Assembly: GCF_000725625.1 (NCBI RefSeq)
Contig: NZ_JOHS01000057.1
Coordinates: 1-39,775 of the forward strand
DNA: 39,775 nucleotides
Direction of reading: 5' to 3'
DNA from: Streptomyces sp. NRRL F-6676
GTDB lineage: Bacteria; Actinomycetota; Actinomycetes; Streptomycetales; Streptomycetaceae
Shown: one piece after another, positions 15,847 to 24,068 of the stretch
Position numbering within the stretch: position 1 is the first letter of the stretch
Layout: every line of letters begins with the position of its first letter
Program-made: the position numbers and the translations under genes
The notes under the pieces: generated by a model
What the model saw: the letters and a program-made list of their open reading frames with translations, nothing else
Database searches by the model: none
What the model was told of the DNA's origin: nothing

Positions 15847-17220
15847 TCACAGCTTCGTCCACGCCTCCGCCAGCACGCCCCGCAGTATCTGTTCGATCTC
15901 GTCGAACGTGGACTGGTCGGAGATCAGCGGCGGGGCGAGCTGGACCACCGGGTCGCCGCGGTCGTCGGCGCGGCAGTACAGGCCGTTGTCGTACAGGGCC
16001 TTGGAGAGGAAGCCGTAGAGGATCCGCTCGGTCTCCTCCTCGTCGAAGGTCTCCTTGGTGGCCTTGTCCTTCACCAGTTCGATGCCGTAGAAGAAGCCGT
16101 TGCCGCGGACGTCGCCGACGATCGGCAGGTCGTGCAGCTTCTCCAGGGTGGCGCGGAAGGCGCCCTCGTTGTCCAGGACGTGCTGGTTGAGGCCCTCGCG
16201 CTCGAAGAGGTCGAGGTTGGCCAGACCGACGGCCGCGGAGACCGGGTGGCCGCCGAAGGTGTAGCCGTGCAGGAAGGTGTTGTCGCCCTTGTAGAACGGC
16301 TCGGCCAGGCGGTCGGAGATGATGCAGGCGCCGATGGGGGAGTAGCCCGAGGTCATGCCCTTGGCGCAGGTGATCATGTCCGGGACGTAGTCGAACTTGT
16401 CGCAGGCGAACATCGTGCCGAGCCGGCCGAAGGCGCAGATGACCTCGTCCGAGACGAGCAGCACGTCGTACCGGTCGCAGATCTCGCGCACCCGCCGGAA
16501 GTAGCCGGGCGGGGGCGGGAAGCAGCCGCCGGCGTTCTGCACGGGCTCCAGGAAGACGGCGGCGACGGTGTCCGGGCCCTCGAAGAGGATCTGCTGCTCG
16601 ATCTGGTCGGCGGCCCAGCGGCCGAACGCCTCGGGGTCGTCGCCGAAGAGCGGGGCGCGGTAGATGTTGGTGTTGGGCACCTTGTGCGCGCCCGGGACGA
16701 GCGGCTCGAAGGGGGCCTTCAGGCCCGGCAGGCCGGTGATGGACAGGGCGCCCTGCGGGGTGCCGTGGTAGGCCACGGCACGGGATATCACCTTGTACTT
16801 GCCGGGCTTGCCGGTCAGCTTGAAGTACTGCTTGGCCAGCTTCCAGGCGGTCTCCACCGCCTCGCCGCCGCCGGTGGTGAAGAAGACCTTGTTCAGGTCG
16901 CCCGGGGCGTAGTGCGCGAGGCGCTCGGCCAGCTCGACGGCCTTGGGGTGGGCGTAGGACCACACCGGGAAGAAAGCCAGCTCCTGCGCCTGCTTGAACG
17001 CGGTCTCGGCGAGTTCCGTGCGGCCGTGCCCCGCCTGGACGACGAACAGGCCCGCGAGGCCGTCCAGGTAGCGCTTGCCCTTGTCGTCGTAGATGTAGGT
17101 GCCCTCGCCGCGCACGATCGTCGGCACGGGGGAGTTCTCGTACGAGGACATGCGGGTGAAGTGCATCCACAGGTGGTCGTACGCGGACTTGCTGAGGTCC
17201 TTGGCGCTGTCGCTGCTCAC
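15847..17220 (-). CDS. Class III aminotransferase, putative polyamine (putrescine) aminotransferase
   Basis: A 457-residue PLP-dependent fold-type I enzyme, probably moving an amino group from putrescine or a related amine to pyruvate or 2-oxoglutarate, which gives the aldehyde used by the divergent dehydrogenase. Class III features: FFTTGGGEAVETAWKLAKQY near the phosphate site, LVSDEVICAFGRLG with the PLP-ring Asp, Lys287 in CAKGMTSGYSPIGA as the Schiff-base lysine, and GYTFGGHPVSAA. It resembles SpuC-type enzymes. GTG 17220 starts 2 nt after the regulator stop, so the two form an operon. A GTG seven codons upstream would overlap the regulator. Confidence 0.88.
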   Translation of the reverse strand: MSSDSAKDLSKSAYDHLWMHFTRMSSYENSPVPTIVRGEGTYIYDDKGKRYLDGLAGLFVVQAGHGRTELAETAFKQAQELAFFPVWSYAHPKAVELAERLAHYAPGDLNKVFFTTGGGEAVETAWKLAKQYFKLTGKPGKYKVISRAVAYHGTPQGALSITGLPGLKAPFEPLVPGAHKVPNTNIYRAPLFGDDPEAFGRWAADQIEQQILFEGPDTVAAVFLEPVQNAGGCFPPPPGYFRRVREICDRYDVLLVSDEVICAFGRLGTMFACDKFDYVPDMITCAKGMTSGYSPIGACIISDRLAEPFYKGDNTFLHGYTFGGHPVSAAVGLANLDLFEREGLNQHVLDNEGAFRATLEKLHDLPIVGDVRGNGFFYGIELVKDKATKETFDEEETERILYGFLSKALYDNGLYCRADDRGDPVVQLAPPLISDQSTFDEIEQILRGVLAEAWTKL

Positions 17221-17222
17221 GG

Positions 17223-17732
17223 CTATCGGGTTCCCCACATGTAGGTCTGCTTCTTGAGCTTGAGGTAGACGAAACTCTCGGTGGAGCGCACGCCGGGAAC
17301 GGCCCGGATGCGTGTGTTGATGACCTCCAGGAGGTGGTCGTCGTCCTCGCAGACGATCTCCACCATCAGGTCGAAGGACCCGGCGGTCATCACGACGTAC
17401 TCGCACTCGTCCATGGCCGCCAGGGCGTCGGCGGCGGACTCCACGTCCCCCTCCACGTTGACGCCGACCATCGCCTGCCGGCGGAACCCCACCGTGAGCG
17501 GGTCCGTCACGGCGACGATCTGCATCACGCCCTGGTCGAGGAGCTTCTGCACGCGCTGGCGCACGGCCGCCTCCGACAGACCGACCGCCTTGCCGATCGC
17601 CGCGTACGGCCGCCGGCCGTCCTCCTGGAGCTGCTCGACGATGGCGAGGGAGACGGCGTCCAGGTGGGGGACGCCGTTGCCGTTCCGGTGCTCCCGGGAG
17701 GAATCCTTGTGCTCTGCGCTTCGACTGGCCAC
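17223..17732 (-). CDS. Lrp/AsnC-family transcriptional regulator
   Basis: A 169-residue regulator. The N-terminal helix-turn-helix (LDAVSLAIVEQLQEDGRRPY then IGKAVGLSEAAVRQRVQKLL) is classic AsnC/Lrp. It is followed by a RAM-type ligand domain (VGVNVEGDVESAADALAAM, GSFDLMVEIVCEDDDHL, VPGVRSTESFVYLKL). GTG 17732 is the proposed start; the frame is open further upstream but without family resemblance. It is the first gene of a two-gene unit with the aminotransferase and is divergent from an aldehyde dehydrogenase. The shared intergenic repeats at 17867-17921 are a likely binding region, with an amine or amino acid as effector (inference). Confidence 0.88.
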   Translation of the reverse strand: MASRSAEHKDSSREHRNGNGVPHLDAVSLAIVEQLQEDGRRPYAAIGKAVGLSEAAVRQRVQKLLDQGVMQIVAVTDPLTVGFRRQAMVGVNVEGDVESAADALAAMDECEYVVMTAGSFDLMVEIVCEDDDHLLEVINTRIRAVPGVRSTESFVYLKLKKQTYMWGTR

Positions 17733-17842
17733 GGGATCACTGTGCACGACGTCTCGACAGTTCCGCAAGGCGTTATCGATGAAATTCGTTGTCTGGGGTG
17801 GGATGAGATGCGGATTTCGCAGCTTCGGGGCGAGTGGGGGTG

Positions 17843-17921
17843 TTGAAGTCGCGGACGCAGCGACTAGGGTGGGTGTCTCAGCAATTGGACACGTGACACC
17901 CACCCGCACGTGACACCCACC
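17843..17921 (+). promoter_or_regulatory. Divergent promoter region with repeated operator-like sites
   Basis: TTGAAG (17843-17848) and TAGGGT (17865-17870), 16 bp apart, form a candidate promoter toward the dehydrogenase. Overlapping and just downstream, GGGTGGGTGTC (17867-17877) is inverted as GACACCCACCC (17895-17905), an 11-bp perfect match. The block CACGTGACACCCACC occurs twice with a 17-bp period (17890-17904, 17907-17921). Several half-sites at regular spacing suit an Lrp-type regulator such as the adjacent gene product. Confidence 0.5.
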
Positions 17922-17934
17922 AGGAGGGCCGGCA

Positions 17935-19374
17935 GTGAGCACCGAGCTGCGTCGTCTGCGCAACCACATCGACGGCGAATTCCGCGACGCCGCCGACGGA
18001 CGGACCACCGAGGTGGTCAACCCCGTGACCGGTGAGGCGTACGCGACGGCGCCGCTGTCCGGGCAGGCGGACGTCGACGCCGCGATGGCCGCGGCCGCCG
18101 CGGCCTTCCCCGGCTGGCGGGACACGACCCCCGCCGAGCGCCAGAAGGCCCTGCTGAAGATCGCCGACGCGTTCGAGGAGCGCGCCGAGGAACTGATCGC
18201 CGCCGAGGTGGAGAACACGGGCAAGCCGACCGGGCTGACCCGCACCGAGGAGATCCCGCCGATGGTCGACCAGATCCGCTTCTTCGCGGGCGCGGCGCGG
18301 ATGCTGGAGGGCCGCTCGGCCGGCGAGTACATGGAGGGCCTCACCTCGATCGTGCGCCGCGAGCCGATCGGCGTCTGCGCGCAGGTCGCGCCCTGGAACT
18401 ACCCGATGATGATGGCCGTCTGGAAGTTCGCCCCCGCGCTCGCGGCCGGCAACACGGTCGTGCTGAAGCCGTCCGACACCACCCCCGCCTCCACGGTCCT
18501 GATCGCCGACATCATCGGCTCGATCCTGCCCAAGGGCGTCTTCAACGTCCTCTGCGGCGACCGCGACACCGGGCGGCTGATGGTCGAGCACCCGACCCCG
18601 GCGATGGCGTCCATCACCGGCTCCGTGCGGGCCGGCATGTCGGTCGCCGAGTCCGCGTCACGGGACCTCAAGCGGGTTCACCTGGAGCTCGGCGGCAAGG
18701 CGCCGGTCGTCGTCTTCGAGGACACCGACATCCCCAAGGCCGTCGAGGACATCTCGGTCGCCGGGTTCTTCAACGCCGGGCAGGACTGCACCGCCGCCAC
18801 GCGCGTCCTCGTCCACGAGTCCATCCACGACGAGTTCGTCGCCGCGCTCGCCAAGACGGCGTCCGAGACGAAGACCGGGCGGCCGGACGACGAGGACGTG
18901 CTGTACGGACCGCTGAACAACCCCAACCAGCTGAAGCAGGTCTCCGGGTTCGTCGAGCGGCTGCCCGCGCACGCCAAGGTCGAGGCGGGAGGTCACCGGG
19001 TGGGCGACACGGGGTACTTCTACGCGCCGACCGTCGTCTCCGGGCTGAAGCAGGACGACGAGATCATCCAGAACGAGGTGTTCGGGCCGGTCATCACCGT
19101 GCAGTCCTTCCGGGACGAGGACCAGGCGGTGGAGTGGGCGAACGGGGTGGAGTACGCGCTGGCCTCGTCGGTGTGGACGAAGGACCACGGGCGGGCCATG
19201 CGGATGTCGAAGAAGCTGGATTTCGGGTGTGTGTGGATCAATACGCACATTCCGCTGGTGGCGGAGATGCCGCACGGGGGCTTCAAGAAGTCCGGCTACG
19301 GCAAGGATCTGTCGGCGTACGGGTTCGAGGACTACACGCGGGTGAAGCATGTGATGACGTCGTTGGACGGCTGA
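17935..19374 (+). CDS. Gamma-aminobutyraldehyde-type NAD(P)-dependent aldehyde dehydrogenase
   Basis: The 479-residue enzyme should oxidise 4-aminobutyraldehyde, the product of putrescine transamination, to GABA. ALDH hallmarks: APWNYPMMMAVWKFAPALAA for cofactor binding, the general base Glu251 in LELGGKAPVVVF, and the nucleophile Cys285 in NAGQDCTAATR. The C-terminal INTHIPLVAEMPHGGFKKSG and YTRVKHVM are typical of PatD/PrR-type enzymes. GTG 17935 has AGGAGGG 8 nt upstream. It is divergent from the Lrp-type regulator and aminotransferase. A 7-bp tandem repeat overlaps the stop codon. Confidence 0.9.
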   Translation: MSTELRRLRNHIDGEFRDAADGRTTEVVNPVTGEAYATAPLSGQADVDAAMAAAAAAFPGWRDTTPAERQKALLKIADAFEERAEELIAAEVENTGKPTGLTRTEEIPPMVDQIRFFAGAARMLEGRSAGEYMEGLTSIVRREPIGVCAQVAPWNYPMMMAVWKFAPALAAGNTVVLKPSDTTPASTVLIADIIGSILPKGVFNVLCGDRDTGRLMVEHPTPAMASITGSVRAGMSVAESASRDLKRVHLELGGKAPVVVFEDTDIPKAVEDISVAGFFNAGQDCTAATRVLVHESIHDEFVAALAKTASETKTGRPDDEDVLYGPLNNPNQLKQVSGFVERLPAHAKVEAGGHRVGDTGYFYAPTVVSGLKQDDEIIQNEVFGPVITVQSFRDEDQAVEWANGVEYALASSVWTKDHGRAMRMSKKLDFGCVWINTHIPLVAEMPHGGFKKSGYGKDLSAYGFEDYTRVKHVMTSLDG

Positions 19375-19396
19375 CGGCTGACGGCTGACGGCTGAC
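19366..19396. repeat. 7-bp tandem repeat across a stop codon
   Basis: GACGGCT is repeated four times (19366-19393), followed by a partial unit. The dehydrogenase stop TGA lies in the first unit. Because the period is 7, successive TGA triplets at 19372, 19379, 19386 and 19393 fall in all three frames. Confidence 0.85.
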
Positions 19397-19423
19397 GGGG
19401 TGGTGGGGGTGGGGTGGGTTTTT

Positions 19424-19616
19424 CGCCCCCGCCGCCCCTACCCTCCCCCAAGCTCTCAACTTCGTTCGAGCAGGGGGGACCCCCACGTCCCTTCAAGGGG
19501 CTCTGCCCCTTGGACCCCGTTGGGTGAGTTGTCGGCTGACCGCCGGTGGGGGCTGGTCGCGCAGTTCCCCGCGCCCCTTGCGGGGGCACGGTGACTGCTC
19601 GCGCGCCCCTCTCGTG
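19424..19616. repeat. Composite intergenic repeat block between convergent genes
   Basis: Four modules follow one another: a pyrimidine-rich CGCCCCCGCCGCCCCTACCC block (19424-19443), the interspersed CTCTCAACTTCGTTCGAGC element (19446-19486), an 8-bp hairpin CAAGGGGC/GCCCCTTG (19494-19512), and a CGCAGTTCCCCGCGCCCC element with its own stem (19567-19572 with 19580-19585). Each module recurs elsewhere in the window. The hairpins probably terminate both flanking genes. No coding sequence is visible here. Confidence 0.7.
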
Positions 19617-20771
19617 TCACGCCAGTGCCGCCAGGGCTATGCGTTGTGCCGTCGGGTTCATGTCCTCGCCCTTGGCGTCGGTGGCGTTGACCGAGTACGT
19701 GAGGGTGCGGGTGAGGTTTCGGGTCGCGGCCATGACCGCGCTGTAGCCGTAGCGGGAGCCGGACTTGAGCCAGTAGACGCGGTCCTCGTGGACGAAGCGC
19801 TGGAGGCCGGCGGAGTAGGTGGCGCCGTCGATGTGCGGCGGGACCGTGAACATCTCCCGCAGTTGCCGGGGCGGCAGGAGGCGGCCCCGGAAGAGGGCGC
19901 CGAGCAGGCGTTCCAGGTCGGCGGTGGTGGAGATCATGTCGCCCGCCGCGAACCGGTCCGCCTGGTTCCAGTCGGTCACGTCGACCAGCTCCGTGGTGCC
20001 GTCGGCACGCGTGACCGCCTGGTAACCGTGGTTGTGCGGGCCCCGGATACGGGGGTCCGTGCCGGGGAAGTACGTGTGGCGCATCCCGGCCGGGCGCAGG
20101 ACGCGCCGGGTGGCCTCCTCGGCGTACGAGCCGCCCGTGACCGCCTCGATCAGCAGCCCCAGGAACGTGTAGTTGATGTTCAGGTAGTGCTGTGCGGCGC
20201 CCGGGGCGAACTCCGGTTCCCGCGCGGCCGCGGAGGCCGCCACCTGGCGTGGCGGCAGCGTGTCGAAGCGGTGGGCGTACACCTCCTCGAAGGTGTCCCC
20301 GAGTCCTTCCCCGGCCGGGATGCCACTGGTGTGGTTCAGCAACTGCCGCACGGTGACGTGCCGGTAGCGGTGCCCCAGGAGGTCCGGCAGGTAGTGCCGT
20401 GCGGGCGCGTGCAGCTGGACCCGGTGCTCGGCGGCGAGGTGCAGCACGGTCGCCGCCGTCACCACCTTCGTCACCGAACCGGCGCGGAAGAGGGCGTGCG
20501 GGTCGGCCGCGCGCCGGGTGGTGAGGTCGTGCACGCCCGCGCTGCCGCGCCAGCTGCCGTCGGTGCCGCCGACCCGTACCAGGGCGGCGGTCGCGTCCGC
20601 GTCCGGCAGTCCGGTGAGCGCGGCGGCCAGCGCCTCGGCGTCCGGACCGGTCCGCCCCTCGCCTCCCCGCGGGGAGCCCGTCCGCGGGGAGGCCGCCCGT
20701 GCGGGGCCGGCGGCGAGGCCGAGTGCGGCGAACGTGCCGGTGAGGACGGCGGTACGGCGGGAGACGGGCAT
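19617..20771 (-). CDS. Secreted serine hydrolase (class C beta-lactamase/DD-peptidase fold)
   Basis: A 384-residue exported enzyme of the beta-lactamase/esterase/DD-carboxypeptidase superfamily. The catalytic SxxK is Ser99-Val-Thr-Lys102 (AGSVTKVV), the YxN motif is in QHYLNINYTF, and the third motif area is KSGSRYGY. The N-terminus MPVSRRTAVLTGTFAALGLA has twin arginines ahead of a hydrophobic core ending near ARA, so export by Tat or Sec is likely. ATG 20771 gives this signal; the frame is open well upstream but only as low-complexity sequence. Substrate unknown: peptidoglycan, an ester or a D-amino-acid peptide. Confidence 0.87.
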   Translation of the reverse strand: MPVSRRTAVLTGTFAALGLAAGPARAASPRTGSPRGGEGRTGPDAEALAAALTGLPDADATAALVRVGGTDGSWRGSAGVHDLTTRRAADPHALFRAGSVTKVVTAATVLHLAAEHRVQLHAPARHYLPDLLGHRYRHVTVRQLLNHTSGIPAGEGLGDTFEEVYAHRFDTLPPRQVAASAAAREPEFAPGAAQHYLNINYTFLGLLIEAVTGGSYAEEATRRVLRPAGMRHTYFPGTDPRIRGPHNHGYQAVTRADGTTELVDVTDWNQADRFAAGDMISTTADLERLLGALFRGRLLPPRQLREMFTVPPHIDGATYSAGLQRFVHEDRVYWLKSGSRYGYSAVMAATRNLTRTLTYSVNATDAKGEDMNPTAQRIALAALA

Positions 20772-20926
20772 CTGCGCTCCAGGGGCGGCCGGGGGAGGGC
20801 GACGGACGTGACCATCCTGGGGACGCGGACGGACCCCCGTGATCCTCAACGGGGAGGGTCCATACCCGGAGAACGGCGCGAGGGTTCCCCTAGGGGGCGG
20901 GGCGGGGGCTCTGACGCGCGGTGTTC

Positions 20927-21622
20927 TCAGGGGAGTTGGCGCAGGGCGTGGAGGGTGTCGATGCGGTTGGTGGTGATCGAGTCGGTGCCGGCGGCGAGGA
21001 GGCGGCGCATCGAGCGCGGGGTGTCGGGGGTCCAGGCGGAGAGCAGATGGCCGTTCCGGTGGACGTGCGCCGCCAGGTCGCGGGTGATCAGGCCGAAGCG
21101 GTAGTTCAGCCAGCGGGGGCGTACCGCGTCGAGGAGGACGGGGCGCGGCGGGGCCAGGGTGGTCCAGGTCAGCGCGATCTCGGCGGCGGGATCGGCGGAG
21201 CGCACGGCGAGCATCGCGGCGGCGCCGGCGCAGTAGTACGCGCGCTCCTGCGCCTCGCACTCCCGTACGACATCCAGGATCCGGCGTACCGAGCGGGGTC
21301 CTGGGGCGCCGGGCAGGTCGATCATCACACGGCTGCCGGCCGTCGCCGCGAGTGCCTCGGCGAGCGTCGGCACGCCGCCGGCCGTCAGCCCGCGCACCTC
21401 GGCGGCGGACAGCGCCGCCAGCGGCCGGTCCTGGCCCCACAGCCGCTTCAAGGTGTCGTCGTGCAGGAGGACGGGGACGCCGTCGCGGGTGAGCCGTACG
21501 TCGAACTCCACCGCGTCCGCGCCCCGTCGGAGCGCGGACCGCAGCGAGTCGAGCGTGTTCTCACGGACGCGGTAGGGGTCGCCGCGGTGGGCGACGGCGG
21601 TGAAGGTCTGCATGCGGGCCAT
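20927..21622 (-). CDS. Glycerophosphodiester phosphodiesterase
   Basis: A 231-residue GDPD-family enzyme that cleaves glycerophosphodiesters to glycerol-3-phosphate and an alcohol. The core motifs are AHRGDPYRVRENT near the start, the metal ligands in AVEFDVRLTRDGVPVLLHDD, and the C-terminal LSAWTPDTPRSMRRLL and GTDSITTNR. There is no clear signal peptide, so it is probably cytoplasmic (UgpQ-like). ATG 21622 is used; ATG 21613 (MQTFTAVAHRG) is equally possible since neither has a strong SD. It sits between the serine hydrolase and adenosine deaminase on the same strand with gaps of 59-155 nt. Confidence 0.88.
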   Translation of the reverse strand: MARMQTFTAVAHRGDPYRVRENTLDSLRSALRRGADAVEFDVRLTRDGVPVLLHDDTLKRLWGQDRPLAALSAAEVRGLTAGGVPTLAEALAATAGSRVMIDLPGAPGPRSVRRILDVVRECEAQERAYYCAGAAAMLAVRSADPAAEIALTWTTLAPPRPVLLDAVRPRWLNYRFGLITRDLAAHVHRNGHLLSAWTPDTPRSMRRLLAAGTDSITTNRIDTLHALRQLP

Positions 21623-21681
21623 TGTGACGGGCCGGGGTACGCGGATTCGCGGTGCCCGGCGTCAGGGGGCCCGGGGTGCGG

Positions 21682-22755
21682 TCAGAGCGCGGGGCTCCAG
21701 GTGGTCAGGTACGTGTCGATCTCGGCCGTGAGGCGTGCCTTGCCCGCCGGGTCCAGGAAGGACGCCTCCACCGCGTTCCTCGCCAGTGCCGCGATGCCCT
21801 GTTCGTCCAGGTTCAGCAGGCGTGCGGCCACCGCGTACTCCGTGTTGAGGTCGGTGCCGAACATCGGCGGGTCGTCGGAGTTGACGGTCACCAGGACGCC
21901 GGCGTCCACGAACGTCCGGATCGGGTGCTCGTCGAGCGTGGCGACCGCGCGGGTGGCGATGTTCGACGTCGGGCAGACCTCCAGCGGGATGCGGTGCTCG
22001 GCCAGGTGCGCCAGCAGCTTCGGGTCGCGGGCCGAGCTGGTGCCGTGCCCGATGCGCTCGGCGCGCAGCTCGCGCAGCGCGTCCCAGACCGTCTCCGGGC
22101 CGGTGGTCTCGCCGGCGTGCGGCACGGAGTGCAGACCGGCCGCGATCGCCCGGTCGAAGTACGGCTTGAACTGCGGTCGCGGCACACCGATCTCCGGCCC
22201 GCCGAGACCGAACGACACCAGCCCCTCCGGGCGCACCCGGTCGTCCGTGGCCAGCCGCGCCGTCTCCTCCGCCGACTCCAGGCCCGCCTCGCCGGGGATG
22301 TCGAAGCACCAGCGCAGTACGGTGCCGAACTCCGCCTCCGCCGTCTTGCGGGCGTCCTCGATCGCGTCCATGAACGCCCGCTCGTCGATCCCGCGGCGGG
22401 TGGAGGAGAACGGGGTGATGGTCAGCTCGGCGTAGCGGACCTGCTGGCGGGCCAGGTCGCGGGCCACCTCGTACGTCAGCAGCCGGACGTCCTCCGGGGT
22501 CCGGATCAGGTCGACGACGGACAGGTACACCTCGATGAAGTGCGCGAAGTCCGTGAAGGTGAAGTAGTCGACCAGCGCCTCGGGGTCGCTGGGCACCTTG
22601 GAGTCGGGGTGGCGGGCGGCCAGTTCCGAGACGATGCGGGGGGAGGCGGAGCCGACGTGGTGGACGTGCAGTTCGGCCTTGGGGAGGCCGGCGATGAAGG
22701 CGGCGTGCGGGTCGCCGGTGTCGGCGCCGGGCGGCTTGCGAAGGTCGGTGGACAA
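21682..22755 (-). CDS. add: Adenosine deaminase
   Basis: A 357-residue zinc-dependent deaminase converting adenosine to inosine in purine salvage. Metal and catalytic motifs are present: HxH in KAELHVHHVGS, SVPHAGETTGPETVW with the zinc His and catalytic Glu region, RIGHGTS, and the substrate/metal Asp pair in NSDDPPMF. The start is TTG 22755, a rare start codon, supported by a GGAGGAA site a few bases upstream and by the family N-terminus. The upstream region toward the divergent membrane-protein gene is very G-rich. Confidence 0.93.
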   Translation of the reverse strand: MSTDLRKPPGADTGDPHAAFIAGLPKAELHVHHVGSASPRIVSELAARHPDSKVPSDPEALVDYFTFTDFAHFIEVYLSVVDLIRTPEDVRLLTYEVARDLARQQVRYAELTITPFSSTRRGIDERAFMDAIEDARKTAEAEFGTVLRWCFDIPGEAGLESAEETARLATDDRVRPEGLVSFGLGGPEIGVPRPQFKPYFDRAIAAGLHSVPHAGETTGPETVWDALRELRAERIGHGTSSARDPKLLAHLAEHRIPLEVCPTSNIATRAVATLDEHPIRTFVDAGVLVTVNSDDPPMFGTDLNTEYAVAARLLNLDEQGIAALARNAVEASFLDPAGKARLTAEIDTYLTTWSPAL

Positions 22756-22868
22756 GGTTCCTCCCCGGAACGGCGCGCCCCCGGCGGCACGCCGGCCGCG
22801 GAAGGCGGCGGCGGGCGGGCGTGGGCGCGGGTGATCGGCTGATCGATGACTCGGGGATCATCGTAAGC

Positions 22869-22906
22869 GGGGGTGGGGGAGGGCGGAGGAGGGTGGGGGT
22901 GCGGGG
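22869..22906 (+). other. G-quadruplex-forming sequence in a divergent intergenic region
   Basis: Six runs of three to five G occur with loops of 1-7 nt within 22869-22906 on the plus strand. The run lies between add (minus) and the DUF4190-type gene (plus), about 115 nt from the add start, so it could fold as a G-quadruplex in promoter DNA or in the plus-strand leader. Confidence 0.55.
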
Positions 22907-22965
22907 CCGGGAGGCCGGGCGCCTTGGCCGTAGCATGACGGAACGTTCAACAGAGGGGACCCAGC

Positions 22966-23913
22966 ATGTCCGACGACGCGCGGGCGTCGAACGCGCCCGA
23001 GAACGCCGACGCTCCGGACCCGTGGGCGCCGCCGGACTCCGCCGGGTCTCCTGCGCCGGGGGCGCATCCGTGGGCGTCGCCGGCGGGGGGCGTGCCGGGT
23101 GGTGCGGGGGATGACGTTCAGGACGTCGTGATACCGGGGTCCAGCGTGCCGGCGGCTCCGCAGGACACGGTGATCGCGGTGCCGGGGGCTGCGGGAATGC
23201 CTACGTTGCCGGGGGATGCGGGGGCGGGGGGCGGCTCCGTGCACGAGCAGGCGACGGTGGCGGGGGTGCCGGCGGTGCCGGTGCCTGCTGCGCCGGTGCC
23301 CGCGGCTCCTGGGTCATTCGGTTCTCCGGGGGCTCCGGGTTCCGTGCCGCCGCCGGGAGGCCCGGCCTCCGGCGGTTATCCGGGTTATCCGGGGTTTCCG
23401 GGGGGCTCGTACGGGGGTGCCGGTGGTGGGGCCGTTCCGCCGCCGCCGATCGGGCCCGAGGGGCCGGGGCAGGTGCCGTACGGGTATCCGCCGTATCCGG
23501 TCGCGGGTGGTGGATACGGGGGTGCGGCGTACGGGGCGCCGCAGGGCGGGCCCGGTGGGTACCCGTGGGGTGCGATGCCGCTCGCCCCCCAGAACGGCGT
23601 GAGCACCGCGTCCCTCGTGCTCGGCATCATCTCCCTGGTGATCTTCTGCCTGTGGCCGGTCGCGATCATCCTGGGGGTGCTCGCGGTGATCCTCGGGTTC
23701 GTGGGGCGGCGGCGGGCCAAGCGGGGGGAGTCGACGAATCCGGGGCAGGCGTTGGCGGGGATCGTCTGCGGGGCGGTGGGGCTGGTGCTGGGGGCGACGC
23801 TGGTGGTGCTGATCTTCACGGTGTGGGACGGTTCGGACTCGGACTCGGACGAGGATCCGTGGCCGACGGATGACGGGTACAGCACGTCGCTGTCGCTGCC
23901 TGTGCTGCGGTAG
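22966..23913 (+). CDS. DUF4190-type membrane protein with long Pro/Gly-rich N-terminus
   Basis: A 315-residue protein. The first ~205 residues are Pro/Gly/Ala-rich and probably disordered, with YPGYPGF and GGGYGGAAYG patches. Two transmembrane segments follow (STASLVLGIISLVIFCLWPV region, and AGIVCGAVGLVLGATLVVLI) separated by a basic loop (GRRRAKRGEST), the DUF4190 arrangement common in actinobacteria. The C-terminus is acidic (DGSDSDSDEDPW). Function unknown; such proteins are often linked to cell-envelope processes. ATG 22966 has a GAGGGG site upstream. Confidence 0.8.
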   Translation: MSDDARASNAPENADAPDPWAPPDSAGSPAPGAHPWASPAGGVPGGAGDDVQDVVIPGSSVPAAPQDTVIAVPGAAGMPTLPGDAGAGGGSVHEQATVAGVPAVPVPAAPVPAAPGSFGSPGAPGSVPPPGGPASGGYPGYPGFPGGSYGGAGGGAVPPPPIGPEGPGQVPYGYPPYPVAGGGYGGAAYGAPQGGPGGYPWGAMPLAPQNGVSTASLVLGIISLVIFCLWPVAIILGVLAVILGFVGRRRAKRGESTNPGQALAGIVCGAVGLVLGATLVVLIFTVWDGSDSDSDEDPWPTDDGYSTSLSLPVLR

Positions 23914-23927
23914 CCGACGCGTTTTCT

Positions 23928-24068
23928 CGCCCCCGCCGCCCCTACCCTTCCCCAGGGGCTCCGCCCCTTCCACCCCGGCGGGGGCTACGCCCCCTGCACC
24001 CCCAAAGACGCGCAGGGCCGCGCCCCGGACTCCCGGGGCCGCGCCCCTGAACCCCCGGGCAACCGCAA
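23928..24068. repeat. Post-stop repeat module and GC hairpins
   Basis: The pyrimidine-rich CGCCCCCGCCGCCCCTACCC module begins about 15 nt after the preceding stop. It is followed by AGGGGCTCCGCCCCT (hairpin) and a string of small CCCCGG/CCGGGG stems. It is a likely terminator region; no gene is visible. Confidence 0.65.
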
